Shown piece after piece: positions 1-10,589 of a DNA stretch of 18,035 nucleotides. A program made the translations under genes and the position numbers. Positions within the stretch are counted from its first letter, which is position 1. Every line of letters starts with the position of its first letter. The notes beneath the pieces are model-generated. The model saw only the letters and a program-made list of their open reading frames with translations, made no database searches and was not told the origin of the DNA. Source of the stretch: Spirogloea muscicola (taxonomy: Eukaryota > Streptophyta > Zygnematophyceae > Spirogloeales > Spirogloeaceae); the NCBI GenBank assembly GCA_009602725.1, contig WELB01000160.1, positions 82,247 through 100,281 of the forward strand, written 5' to 3'.

Positions 1-478
1 CGCCGCCGCCGCGGTGCCCGCCGCGAATGACGGCGGCAGCGGCGGCGGCGGCTGCGCCGGCGGCACGGCTTTCCCCGAGTTGCCGGAGGGAGGAGTGCGC
101 CCACCTCCCTCCCTTTTCGCCACTCCGTCACTGAAGTGGCTCCCTCGCCGGCCGGCCGCGGGCCGGCCCGGCCGGAAGCCGGCGGGCAGCTCGGGAGAGT
201 TTCACAGTCTGCCCGATCTGCCGTCTGCCCACGACGAGTGCCGTACCAATGAGACCGCTGCCACAGAGGGCATTGCCCGGTGGCGCTCCACGCAGCCGGC
301 CACCGGGCAGCCCGGTGATGCTTTTTACACCTGCCCGATCTGCCATCTCCCCTCGTATTGGCTTACCTTACCATGGCCTCCTTCCCCTTCCATGCGCACC
401 GCGCGCCTTCGTTTCTCTCTCCCTTTGTCAGACCTCCATTTCATTTCATGCGCCCCGCGCGCTTTCCCCCTTTGCCAG
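1..478. other. GC-rich leading region, no supported gene
   Basis: This stretch starts with GCC/GGC trinucleotide repeats and stays very GC-rich to about position 330, then becomes pyrimidine-rich. Open frames exist on both strands but mostly reflect GC content. A plus-strand frame includes the word FYTCPICHLPS near 330-365, which looks like half of a zinc-binding CPxC motif, but no partner cysteines or domain context follow. The short motif CTGCCCGATCTGCC occurs twice (about 211 and 333). It could be the promoter and 5' end of a leftward gene outside the window. I do not call a CDS. Confidence 0.35.
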
Positions 479-481
479 ACC

Positions 482-853
482 GGCCGCACCAACTTTGACG
501 ACTTTTGTCGTCAAAGTTGGTTGGTTGGTCGTTGCCGAACGAGGAAAGACTCTTCCAGTAGAAGAAAGTGCTCGCCCATTGAGAATAGGGGCTGCAAAAG
601 CCAGCCCAAAAATGAATATCAACACAGGACGGGAAGGGGGCCGCACCAACATTGACGACTTTAATTGTCAAAGTTGGTTGGTTGGTCGTTGCCGAATGAG
701 GAAAGACTCTTCCAGTAGAAGAAAGTGCTCGCCCCAGTGAGAATAGGGGCTGCAAAAGCCAGCCCAAAAAAGAATATCATGCCGAATGAGGAAAGACTCT
801 TCCAATAGAGGGCGAATACTGTGATGATTGCCAACCCAAACAAGAAGAATGAA
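482..853 (+). repeat. 157-bp tandem repeat with hairpins (2 units plus a partial)
   Basis: Unit A begins at GGCCGCACCAAC (482) and unit B at the same word (639), a period of 157 bp. A third partial unit begins near 781 (GCCGAATGAGGAAAGACTC). Units share AAAGTTGGTTGGTTGGTCG, GGAAAGACTCTTCCAGTAG, AAAGTGCTCGCCC and GGGGCTGCAAAAGCCAGCCC. Unit A carries a perfect 15-bp stem with a TTTT loop at 488-521; unit B carries a degraded form at 645-678. The second half of each unit belongs to the interspersed family also seen at 7135-7345, 8367-8532 and 8814-8979. The frames through it are repetitive and not a gene. Confidence 0.85.
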
Positions 854-1033
854 CAAAGTTCGAAGGTCCTGAAAAGCGTCAAAAGCACAGCACTCACTCG
901 GCCGCTGGGTGCTCACTATCCCCTGTTTCTTTGGCTGTCTGGGTCCTCGCTTCCACACTCTGCTTCAAAACATTGCCAATCTAGGCTACACTCGACGTGC
1001 AGATGTGTTTCCGGCTGAGATGGGCTTGCCAGC

Positions 1034-1299
1034 TGCATATCTGTCGCTCTTGCGACGACGAGTTTCGGCCTGTTTGCAGCGTGCTCAGGCTAGTGCCTTG
1101 CACCAGAAAGCTGGGCGAGCTCTAGAAGGTGGCAGAAGGGCTCCGTTCCTGGCATCTAGTATTCATGCATCGAGTAGTGACCTTTATGTTTTGACCCGTG
1201 GTTATTTGAGCGGGTCAATCTGCTGTAGGTTATGTAGATCTTTAGATGTGCTTGCCTTTGTACCTGGCTATTTGGCCTACATTTCTTTCTAATACACGG
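1034..1299 (+). mobile_element. 265-bp retroposon-like element, full-length copy 1
   Basis: The sequence from TGCATATCTGTCGCTC to AATACACGG is closely similar to 11969-12233 over its whole length, and its 3' half recurs inverted at 7625-7740. The element is too short to encode a protein. A conserved inverted pair TTGACCCG / CGGGTCAA (1191-1198 and 1211-1218) forms a stem near the 3' half. I see no terminal inverted repeats, no clear pol III A/B boxes and no obvious target-site duplication around this copy. The class is uncertain: SINE-like or the 3' end of a larger non-autonomous retroelement. Confidence 0.75.
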
Positions 1300-2112
1300 T
1301 CCCTTCTGTTGAGCAGCCGCAGCCGCATTGCCGGATGGCTCATCCCTCCTTCCTTTTTGACTCGCGGCTGCTAAGTAGATATTGAGGAAATTGAGCACCC
1401 AGTGGCCGCTTGAGTCGCTGTGTACTTTAGCGCTTTTCTGGCCCCTTCGCCCTTTGTTCATTCCCTTTTTCTGGGCTGGCCAATAACAGCCTTCGCCCTC
1501 CACTAGAAGAGGCTTTCTTTCTGACTAGAGGTGACCATCCTTACTAAGTGCATCCTTCGGTACTACTGCTGAAATTGTGTAGTTAAGCGCTTTGCGGCCT
1601 CTTTGGACCTTGTCCACTCTATTCGGGCTGGCATGTCCAGCCTCCTTACTGCTCCAGTCTTCAGGGTTGAGCCATATATACGGGAATCATTTAGACTACA
1701 AATCTCTTCAGCTCACATTCTTCATGGACCTGATGAGAACTCTTTTAATTCGAATTCGACCTAGCTTGACTTCCTCAGAAGCTCAGTGCAGGTTGCCTCC
1801 ACGGCCTAGAATGAGCTAAAGATATGATGAAGCCCATGCTTTGCACATCAATTCAGATGCAGCATAAAGGGCAATTGCGCATTGTATGTCAATCCTTGGC
1901 GCGCTTGTAGCTCTTCAAGCATCCAATCCTAGAGAGTCCCTTACTGCAGTAATCATATGTACAACCTGCCTTTCTGCGATATGTACAACACAAATTGGTA
2001 CTCGCCTCGGCAGCTCTATAAGCTACTGGTCTTGGAAGTTGCCAGGCAAGGTGCCGGCAGAAGATGAGAAGCAAGCCACAATGACGTATCCTAATGGTGC
2101 ACATTGTGGGGG
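1300..2112. other. Spacer and 3' flank of the BRAP2-like gene with repeat remnants
   Basis: No gene is supported here. Positions 1305-1512 and 1600-1660 hold inverted-orientation pieces of the interspersed hairpin family. These include GGGCTGGCCAATAACAGCC near 1471 and TTTGGACCTTGTCCACTC near 1602, comparable with 7140 and, in the opposite strand, 8640-8700. The part next to 2113 should contain the 3' UTR of the minus-strand ligase gene, but I find no clear poly(A) signal for it. Confidence 0.5.
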
Positions 2113-5100
2113 CTATCTGGCCCGTGAACGCCCGAGCTTGGTCGCCCGCTTGCTGCTCAATGACGGGGCAGGCGGCTCTGGGAGCGCCAGCAGCGTACCA
2201 TCCTTGAGCTCGGCCCCGTGCCCGCTCAGCTCCAGCGTCTTCTGGGCCTCAATAAAAACCATCAAATCTCTCACCTGCACAGATCCTGGCTTCTAATATG
2301 GGTAGCGGTTTTGATGGGCAGTCTGCCTAAGGAGATCCCAGATCTATGATGCGGTGTCTCAAGGTCTTCAAGCACTCTCCAACATGCAAAGAGTAGGCCA
2401 AAGACCGACTCACTTGACTAGCTGTTAGAATCAGCACTATGTCCAAAGGAAATAATTAGAGTGCCTCAAAGAAAAAGCACAAATGGCAAATTTAAGTACC
2501 TGCTCCTCGAGGTCCCTTATTTTTAGGTCCTGCTCCTCAACCTTGCGTTTCTCTCTGGCTTCCTGCTCCTGAAAGCGCTCCTGCCATTGCTTTTGGTTCT
2601 TAATTAACGCGTCATTGACCTGCAAGCAATCAAAGTCCGGGTTACTGAACATTTTGAGCCACGATCACATGAATCACATCTAGCTACACACACTAAATGA
2701 TGCAGAACTAGAGGACTCACAAACAAGTGATAGTATTCTCTGCTGTGCACAACAGCCCTCGAGACTTGTGATGGCTACTGTGGCCAAAAAATGACCAAAG
2801 ATGGCAAACATGCATCATCGATCGTCAACGGCTGCAAAGAGCAGCTGTGATGGGTGGGCTTATCTCGTACCTGGCGGAGAAACTCCTTCTCCTTCTCCAC
2901 CTTGTCCAGCTGCGCCTGCACCTTGTGTAGCTTGGAGCTTGCTCCTTGCTCAGCCGCTTGCTGCATCGCCGCCTCCTTCTCCTCCTGCGCCTCAGCCAGG
3001 AGGCCTTCAAAGTACTGGAGACACCACAGAAGCTTGAGCAGGGTTTAAGAGACGTGATTGTATCTTAGAGTTGGATGTCTAATATGCATTCTAGAACCTA
3101 GACTGGACTATCCAAAGCACCGCCTCACAAGAGGATCGATCGTCTTTGATCCTTCTTTTCTTGGCCAGGAGGCCTTCAAGTACTGGAGACCAAATAGAAG
3201 CTTGGGCAGAATTCAGGGTAACACAATATATAGATCAAAAGTCCACTGTCTGCTGTGGCCTCTCTCACAAAGAATACGTAGACTCTCTGCCCCAAGACCT
3301 GGAGTGACTGTAGGCCAACATCTTTCTGATACTTTCTTGCTGCTTATAAGCTTAAAGACACTGTAGAGGAGGAATGGCATACATTTGTAGCTCAAAGATG
3401 TAGCTACGGCTGTAAGCAGAGAAATCAACGCTAGCGTACCTGTCGTTGACTTTCAAGCTGGCTAGCCAAGAGATGGTTGTACTCGTAAGCCATCTGCATA
3501 AGAATGGCAACCATGTATCATGTGCAACAAATAACCTTCCCAATGCCCTCCTATGTGCACCTAGACTGTTACCTGAGTACCTAAGTACCCCATTGACTTA
3601 CTACTAACAACTCAGTACCTTACTCCTATTGTCAACTGCAGGAGACCAGTGGAGGATCTTGAAGTCGTTGCTCGTCAGTCTGCTGGTGGTATACTTACCG
3701 CTTCGAACTTGCTGTTCAGCAGGACCTCCTGCATGTCCCAGTCTGGCTCGCACGAGCCATCCTCAAGGTCTACACCGCTCCGTTGCTTTTCTGCAGCGGC
3801 CAGCGCCGAGTTCCTGCCTGATGGTGCTGGGAGTTCAACAAATTTCCCATCCGTCTTGCTCTGGATGAGGCGGTGAACATAGCCATCACCCACATAGTCC
3901 CACACTCGTTGTGAGTCAAGCTCCAGCGAGTAGCAGTGCTGGCTGTCCTTCCAATGCCGAATAGCATGACCTTCCTTGTACCTACAGTGATAGTTTAGAG
4001 AATATTAAAATTTGTTTGGGATTACGGTCTAGCATAAGCGGCTGTAATCTCGACGCTGCTCAGAATCGGTACAGGGGACCAGTAATCGGCAATACTTCTT
4101 CAATGCAGAAGCAAGCAGACATTGTCATTAAAATGTGCTATGCTCTCAAGGTCATGGCATCTCATCAGTGCTCAGATGCCTCACCGCCCGCAGCCAACAA
4201 AGCCGCAAATCAGGCAAATCCAGAGGTTCTCAGTTGTGCCGCAGACTGTGCATGAAGACTTCTCCTGCTGCTGTTGGCAGAACCTGCAAACCTGAGCAAA
4301 GATTGGAAACGAACGCTGTGTTAGTGAGAAGTGCAGTCGAGCATGGCAGCTGTTGCCCCCTGGTATGGTAACCATGTGGAAAGACATTGTGTGCCGTGAC
4401 ACCTTCACTGAAGCTACATATTGAAGCTAAACCCCATATGCCCATTTGTGGTAGTTGCAAGTGCTCAAGCGCAGGACCATTGACCTTACAATCACGTGGG
4501 AAGGGCCAAGGAGGCAAGCCAAGCATACCGGGCATGACGAGTCACCCCACTTAGTGATGCACGCGCTGTGGAATGTGTGATTGCACACCGTTGTGAGCAG
4601 TCCGCTGATGTGCTGATCAAGCCGCTCTGAAGCAAGCAAGCAGTAATCCACATCAGTCGGACGCCTCACAATCCGCCTGATTCAGGCAGGCTTAGCAGTA
4701 TCTTATATTACTGGACCAGCAGTCAGCCACTTCTATAAAGGGCGTACACTTCAGCGTCCAGTTTAGAACCACTACTTAGGGTGAGACACAGGAACTTGGT
4801 TTCAGTACTAAACAAGCAGTCAACTATCTGCCAGCTGCGATTCATAAGGCTTCAGAGCACAACTTGAGCTCCTTCTCTGGGGGCTAGACAGCGTTGCAAA
4901 GGCCAAAAGGTGCCAGATATCTCACCTAGACAAACGGGGCAGGTGGGCAGCTCCGTGAGGCCTGCAGGGGGGGTCGCAGCCTGCTCCTTGGACTCCGTGT
5001 ACTGCACGTCCGCAGTGAAGACGACGTGGCACACCTCCGGCTGCAGCTCCGCGCGCGGCCAGCCATAATGTCAGCTGACTATCATGCATCTTCCCTCTGA

Positions 5101-6486
5101 GCGCTACGTCTTGAACTTGCCCTAAGCCCTAAATGTTGACTCCCAATGAATCCAAAACCCTGGAATCTATGCCTGGACCTAGACCCTTAGGGAGGCGACT
5201 AATTCTTGGAGCTAATTGGTAGCATTGCCATGTAGATGAATGCTGGTCACATGCACGGCAAAGATGGGGGGATGAGCTCAAGCATGACCTCCATGGACGT
5301 AAAAAGCTTGCCATTGTAGACGCGGAAGAACTCGTCAGCGCTAAGCTGCTCGTCGAAAGTCATGAGCACCATGTAGCGCTCATCGGCCTCGTCATTCCTG
5401 CAAACAATGCTCTCTTCGCACAAAGTTAGCAGTCAGAAAATAGGGTTTGCAGATTAGGATTTGCAGTCACAGGGCAGAGAGCTCTGAGCGCAGCCACACC
5501 TGAAACATACGTCAGCAGATGGCATATGCTCACTTATGTTCCAGAAAGCCTAAAGCTGGAGTAGCTATAAATAAGCTGTTCAAGAGCTGGCTGTGTCAAT
5601 TCCGCACCTCACCTTACAATCCTCATCTTCTTGATATTGGATATGAAGGAGCCCGTGAACTGGCAGAAATCTGCGCCAGTCATGTGGTGCGGCACAGCCA
5701 GGACGCAGAGCTCGACGCCTCTCTCCGCCTGATGATCCAGGCCCATCGACAACGTGAGGGTCAGTCGTAGGCCAAGTGACTCACAAGCCGCAGGACAGGA
5801 AGCTCTGTCAGTTTGATCGCTTTCTCTAGTAAAATACTGTCTGCGAGCTGTTCCTAGCTGCTTTCCATTGTGGAAATCACGGCTACTGTTAAGTGGTGAG
5901 CTTCGATGAGGCAACTGCCCCTGTCCACATCTAGCAGGGGCGTGCATGGCTTCCATCGAGGACGATCTGACAGCAGCAACTACGACAAGAGGCTGGCCTG
6001 TTTGCCACCCCAAAGCACAGAATCTGGCTTCCCAGAGCCCTTCCGCAATAGCGAATGAGCCCGTGTGGACGACTTGCATGTTTTGGAGTTTAGGGTTTAG
6101 AGTATTATGACCTGTGCGCTGGGGACTCTCTGGTGGGGTGTTTATGACTATGTGCAATTGGCTGACACTATATTAAGGCGGAGGGCCGAACAGGCGAGCG
6201 ACAGCCGCTTGTTCGACCAATTCTCAGTCCTTGTGCCGCCGGCAGCGCAGCGCAGGGGGTATCTCTCAAAATATACTGCGACTGTTTCTGGATTTACGGA
6301 GATTTGTTTGAGATCTTCAGATCTATGATAGGAACTTTGTGAGGGCTACCATGGCCCCCGAAGGCTCACCGGCAGGCGGTCCAGCGACCCGGGCTCGCGC
6401 GACGTGTCGCGGTAGAGGTGGATGACGCCGCGCGTCGCCTCCAGCCGGGGGTTGCCCCACGAGAACCGGATGGCCTCCGCCGTCCT

Positions 6487-6524
<38 letters not shown>

Positions 6525-6541
6525 GCGTCTCCGCCGCCGCN

Positions 6542-6585
<44 letters not shown>

Positions 6586-6686
6586 GAGCAGCCCTCCGCC
6601 TCGGCGGCGGCCGCTTCTGCCCCCCGCCGGGCCGCCGCGTCCACGGCCGCAGGTGCCTCCACGGTGTGCACTTTGACCGAGAACAT
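2113..6686 (-). CDS. BRAP2: BRAP2/BRIZ-type E3 ubiquitin ligase (BRAP2 domain, RING-H2, ZnF-UBP, coiled coil), 11 exons
   Basis: Exons on the minus strand: 6686-6370, 5728-5613, 5397-5289, 5040-4926, 4626-4529, 4291-4185, 3981-3699, 3493-3440, 3014-2871, 2619-2500, 2274-2113 (stop TAG). All have GT-AG borders and phases agree; the weakest donor is GTCATG after exon 3. Exons 2-11 give 435 residues; with exon 1 the protein is about 540. The order is a BRAP2 RRM-like domain (FSWGNPRLEATRGVIHLYR, HHMTGADFCQF), a RING-H2 (TCPVC, CNHTFHSAC, SSCPVC), a ZnF-UBP (CRFC, CTVC, CLICGFVGCGRYKEGH, VWDYVGDGYVHRLIQ), then a Gln/Glu/Lys-rich coiled coil (exons 8-10). Plant BRIZ proteins of this family are ubiquitin ligases needed for germination. 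The start at 6686 (GCCGCCATG, MFSVKVH) matches the family's N-terminus; an in-frame ATG at 6839 would add alanine-rich sequence. Exon 1 frame is broken at 6541-6584, probably an assembly fault. Confidence 0.93.
3164..3219 (-). repeat. Duplicated exon-9 border inside intron 8 of the BRAP2-like gene
   Basis: On the plus strand, GCCAGGAGGCCTTCAAGTAC and following bases to GGGT copy 2995-3044, the boundary of exon 9 with its 3' splice site. On the minus strand it retains CTCCAG before TACTTGAAGGCCTCC, an intact acceptor followed by exon-like sequence. One base is missing compared with the true exon (TACTTGAAG against TACTTTGAAG), so use of the copy would shift the frame. It lies upstream of the real acceptor in transcript order and may act as a decoy or pseudo-exon. 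Confidence 0.8.
6487..6584. repeat. GCC microsatellite, unresolved N and 41-A run in BRAP2 exon 1
   Basis: A CCG/GCC run at 6487-6523 is followed by a single N at 6541 and an uninterrupted run of 41 A (6544-6584). On the coding strand this reads as phenylalanines. The frame before the run (ending EAEGCS) and after it (AAAETPGG... then RTAEAIRFSWGN) are offset by one base. A pure 41-A run inside an otherwise GC-rich, conserved exon looks like a sequencing or gap-filling artefact. Confidence 0.8.
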
Positions 6687-6805
6687 GGCGGCCGCAGACG
6701 CGGCGGCGGCGGCGGCGGGGCCGGCGGCGGCGGCGGCAATCGCGGCGCCACTCCCGCGGAGCTCTACATCAGGCGCTGGCTCCTCGCAGGTGTGAACGGG
6801 GGACT

Positions 6806-6827
6806 GCTCCGTGCACGTGCACGGAGC
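6806..6827. promoter_or_regulatory. 22-bp perfect palindrome centred on a G-box, upstream of BRAP2
   Basis: Positions 6806-6827 are a perfect palindrome whose core is GTGCACGTGCAC, with the plant G-box CACGTG at 6814-6819. It lies about 120 bp upstream of the proposed ATG at 6686, in the promoter or 5' UTR. G-box cores are bound by bZIP and bHLH factors in plants and algae. A functional role is inferred from position and symmetry only. Confidence 0.5.
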
Positions 6828-7134
6828 CACAGAATGCATTTGGAATCAATCTGCTCCGCTGCGGGCACAAGGTCTTATGTCGCAGCCTGCGAATCAACCC
6901 ATCTGGGGCGGCTGATAATGAGCGCTCTTGAAAGACGCTACCAGGGGAAGGGCGGTGGCTTGAGGAAAGTAGGGTTTAAGCATGTAAAGGTGGATCAAAG
7001 TCCCAGTCCCCGCCGCCTGTGATGAAGTAAGGCCTCCTTTTTCGGCGTCTTTCTTCTTTCCGGAAGGGGTTGATGGCTTTACGAGCTTCCATCTGCAGTC
7101 TTGTGTCTAGCTGTGTGGATTTAGGCGCCTCCCG

Positions 7135-7343
7135 GCTCTTTGGACCTCGTCCATTCTTTTGGGCTAGCCTCTCTCAGTTTGTGTCGGGAGAAGGTGCTCA
7201 TAGGCTGAGTGATTCGTAGCTGCTTTGTTTCTCTGTGTGCTTGTTTTTCTTAGCGCTTCCCCTGGCCCCCTTCTCGTCCTCTGTTTATTCTTTTTTGGGC
7301 TGGCTTTTGCAGCCTCTATTCTCAATGGGCGAGCACTTTCTTC
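7135..7343 (-). repeat. Interspersed hairpin-repeat family, inverted copy
   Basis: Read on the minus strand, this matches the 166-bp repeats at 8367 and 8814: GAAAGTGCTCGCCCATTGAG, then a GGCTGCAAAAGCCAGCCC hairpin, then GGGGGCCAGGGGAAGCGCTAAG. It is less similar than those two are to each other. Positions 7375-7615 hold two more degenerate inverted copies (GGGCTGGCTTTTCCCAGCC near 7445 and GGGCTGGCTTTTTCACAGCCC near 7549). No coding potential is convincing. Confidence 0.75.
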
Positions 7344-7371
7344 TTTAGGCTTTAGGCTTTAGGCTTTAGGC
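7344..7371 (+). repeat. Four tandem TTTAGGC units (telomere-like)
   Basis: Exactly four copies of the heptamer TTTAGGC occupy 28 bp. The unit differs by one base from the plant and algal telomere repeat TTTAGGG. It sits between two degenerate hairpin repeats, so it could be a repeat junction, an interstitial telomere-like insertion or simple slippage. Confidence 0.85.
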
Positions 7372-7624
7372 TTGGTTTCTTATTTGTGCTCGTATTTCCT
7401 AGTGCTTCTCCTGACCCCTTCTCGTACTTTGTTCATGCTCTTATGGGCTGGCTTTTCCCAGCCACTATCCTCTAGGGGTTCTATGGGCGAGCACCTTCTC
7501 CCTTTAGACCTCGGTCATTTGGCCCCTTCTAAACTTCGTCAATCTTTTCGGGCTGGCTTTTTCACAGCCCTTACCCCCATTGGGAGAGCCACTTCTCCCA
7601 GCCCCTACCTTCTATGGAAAAGAT

Positions 7625-7740
7625 CGTGTATTAGAAAGAAATGTAGGCCAAATGGCCAGGTACAAAGGCAAACACATCTAAAAATCTACATAACCTACAG
7701 CAGATTGACCCGCTCAATAACCACGGGTCAAAACATAAAT
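7625..7740 (-). mobile_element. 5'-truncated copy 3 of the 265-bp element
   Basis: On the minus strand this runs from TTTATGTTTTGACCC to TTTCTAATACACG, matching the 3' half of 1034-1299 and 11969-12233 and ending at the same 3' terminus. The 5' part (about 150 bp) is missing. The conserved stem TTGACCCG / CGGGTCAA is kept (7705-7712, 7724-7731). Loss of the 5' end with a fixed 3' end is what target-primed reverse transcription commonly leaves. Confidence 0.8.
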
Positions 7741-7823
7741 CTATGGGAGAACTCTCACTATGAGCTCATACAAAGCTTAGCAGGGGAGGAAAAGACAATC
7801 TTAAGAAGGAAGACTCTCTCAAT

Positions 7824-7857
7824 AGAGTGCGATGGCTGTCACTAGCCATCGCACTCT
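7824..7857. repeat. Perfect 14-bp stem-loop
   Basis: AGAGTGCGATGGCT (7824-7837) and AGCCATCGCACTCT (7844-7857) are exact reverse complements around the six-base spacer GTCACT. It lies in a repeat-derived module related to 790-830, where the stem is not preserved. No adjacent gene explains it as a terminator. Confidence 0.8.
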
Positions 7858-8366
7858 TACAGCGACTGGCCACTGGGTGCTCACATCCCCCAGTAAGCAG
7901 CCACAGGTCAGCGAAATTAGTCTTCGAGTAGCAGGTCCCTGTCTGTAGCCAGAGGCTGCCACCAAGGCGTGACCGGCGCAACGACCTATTCCTTTTGACC
8001 ACTGCAGTGATACTGACAGGCGCATTCACTACACCTAAGCTCATCCAAGTTGGGCGAGGGCTACGAACTTCGTTCGTTCCTTTCTCTGGGCTGGCCAATC
8101 ACATATCTACTGGAAGAGTCTTTCTTCTATGAAAAGCCTCTCTGATTTGCGGCTGCTTAGCAGGGGTTACTGAGTAATTTGTAGCTGCTTTCTTTCTTTG
8201 TGTGCTTTCGTTTCTTAGCGCTTCCTCTGGCTTCCTCTGGCCCCCTTCTTCTATGAAGAGCCAGCCCGGAAAGACTGGGCAAGGTCAACTAGCTTACCAA
8301 GCCTTCCAACTTGATCTGAGAGAAGAGCCGAGGAGAAGCAGCTCGGAACCGACGGGCCCGAAAGAA

Positions 8367-8532
8367 AAGAAAGTGCTCGCCCATTGAGAATAGGGGCTGG
8401 AACAACCAGCCCGAAAAAGAATGAACAGAGTACGAGAAGGGGGCCAGGGGAAGCGCTAAGTAACAGAAACAAAGCTGCTACGAGACACTCAGTAACCCCT
8501 GCTTAGCAGCCGCAGATCAGAGATGCTGGGCT
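8367..8532 (+). repeat. 166-bp interspersed repeat, copy H
   Basis: This is almost identical (one mismatch seen, at the T/A in GCTTAGCAGCC) to 8814-8979. It contains the hairpin GGGCTGGAACAACCAGCCC (7-bp stem). Flanking sequence differs at both ends (CTCCTGG after this copy, AGAAGCC after the other), so the boundaries are sharp. An inverted, more divergent copy lies just to the left at about 8140-8290. Confidence 0.9.
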
Positions 8533-8813
8533 CCTGGAAGTGGGTCCCCTGGCCAGAGCCAGAGGCAGCAGCGAGGGCTCTGCCGGCACGAAGGTGCAGC
8601 GCCCGGGCCATGGACCTCTGCAGCGAAAGAAAGCGCGGCCAGATTGACTGGTGGCTGGGAAAGGCCAGCCCAAAAGGAATGGACAAGGTCTGAAGGAGCC
8701 GGAGCCCGAAATACTCGCCAGCCGAACGCTAGCCTCAACCGTTCTTTCCGAGGACGTCAATGCCACGTATCCAGGAAGGTTAGGGGTTGTTTCCTCGCAA
8801 CGGGCTTTCCTAG

Positions 8814-8979
8814 AAGAAAGTGCTCGCCCATTGAGAATAGGGGCTGGAACAACCAGCCCGAAAAAGAATGAACAGAGTACGAGAAGGGGGCCAGGGGAAG
8901 CGCTAAGTAACAGAAACAAAGCTGCTACGAGACACTCAGTAACCCCTGCTAAGCAGCCGCAGATCAGAGATGCTGGGCT
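8814..8979 (+). repeat. 166-bp interspersed repeat, copy I
   Basis: This is the direct-repeat partner of 8367-8532, 447 bp downstream, with the same length and one observed mismatch. Near-identity among otherwise degenerate family members indicates recent duplication or gene conversion. It ends about 140 bp before the heat-shock-like palindrome of the polyubiquitin promoter. Confidence 0.9.
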
Positions 8980-9101
8980 AGAAGCCTGCGGCTCCGGGTA
9001 GCGCCGTCGACCAACTCGGCGATCTGATTCACCCGTGCGCGTGGATGATAGGGAGGCCAAAGCAAGCCAGTCCACTGTTTGTTGGACGGAGAATGTTTTA
9101 A

Positions 9102-10370
<1,269 letters not shown>

Positions 10371-10452
10371 GTCAACTGTTCCCAAGTCTGACATACGTAG
10401 AAACTGTTCATTCCTGGACCACAAAATTTGGTCTGATTGTTAGAAAGTCAGC

Positions 10453-10557
10453 TGTAAGCCAGCTGTAGCCTGCACAGCAATGGATTTGAGGTATGTGTGC
10501 AGCAGCAGACATTCTAAGCAAGCTATTTGTTTTTCAGTCAACATTCGTAACTTGTAA
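10453..10557 (+). terminator. Candidate poly(A) signals (TGTAA) of polyubiquitin
   Basis: TGTAA occurs at 10453-10457 and 10553-10557, about 85 and 185 bp after the stop codon. TGTAA is the usual green-algal poly(A) signal, with cleavage 10-25 bases downstream. The word is short, so either could be chance. Confidence 0.35.
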
Positions 10558-10589
10558 AGATTCACCATATAAAAGCCACCAGTGCTACT

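Noticed and set aside
14-655. A 213-codon plus-strand frame with FYTCPICHLPS
   Set aside because: Composition follows local GC, it runs straight into the hairpin tandem repeat, and no second zinc-ligand pair is present.
1034-1299. The 265-bp element as a tRNA-, 7SL- or snRNA-derived gene
   Set aside because: No cloverleaf, no convincing A and B boxes and no recognisable snRNA or SRP motif were found by eye.
6089-6100. TTTAGGGTTTAG in BRAP2 intron 1 as an interstitial telomere
   Set aside because: Less than two units; this can occur by chance or be a plant telo-box.
5609-6157. A 182-codon minus-strand frame reading from intron 1 into BRAP2 exon 2
   Set aside because: Only its last part (VELCVLAVPHHMTGADFCQF onward) is family sequence. 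The rest is intron before a good CAG acceptor at 5729-5731.
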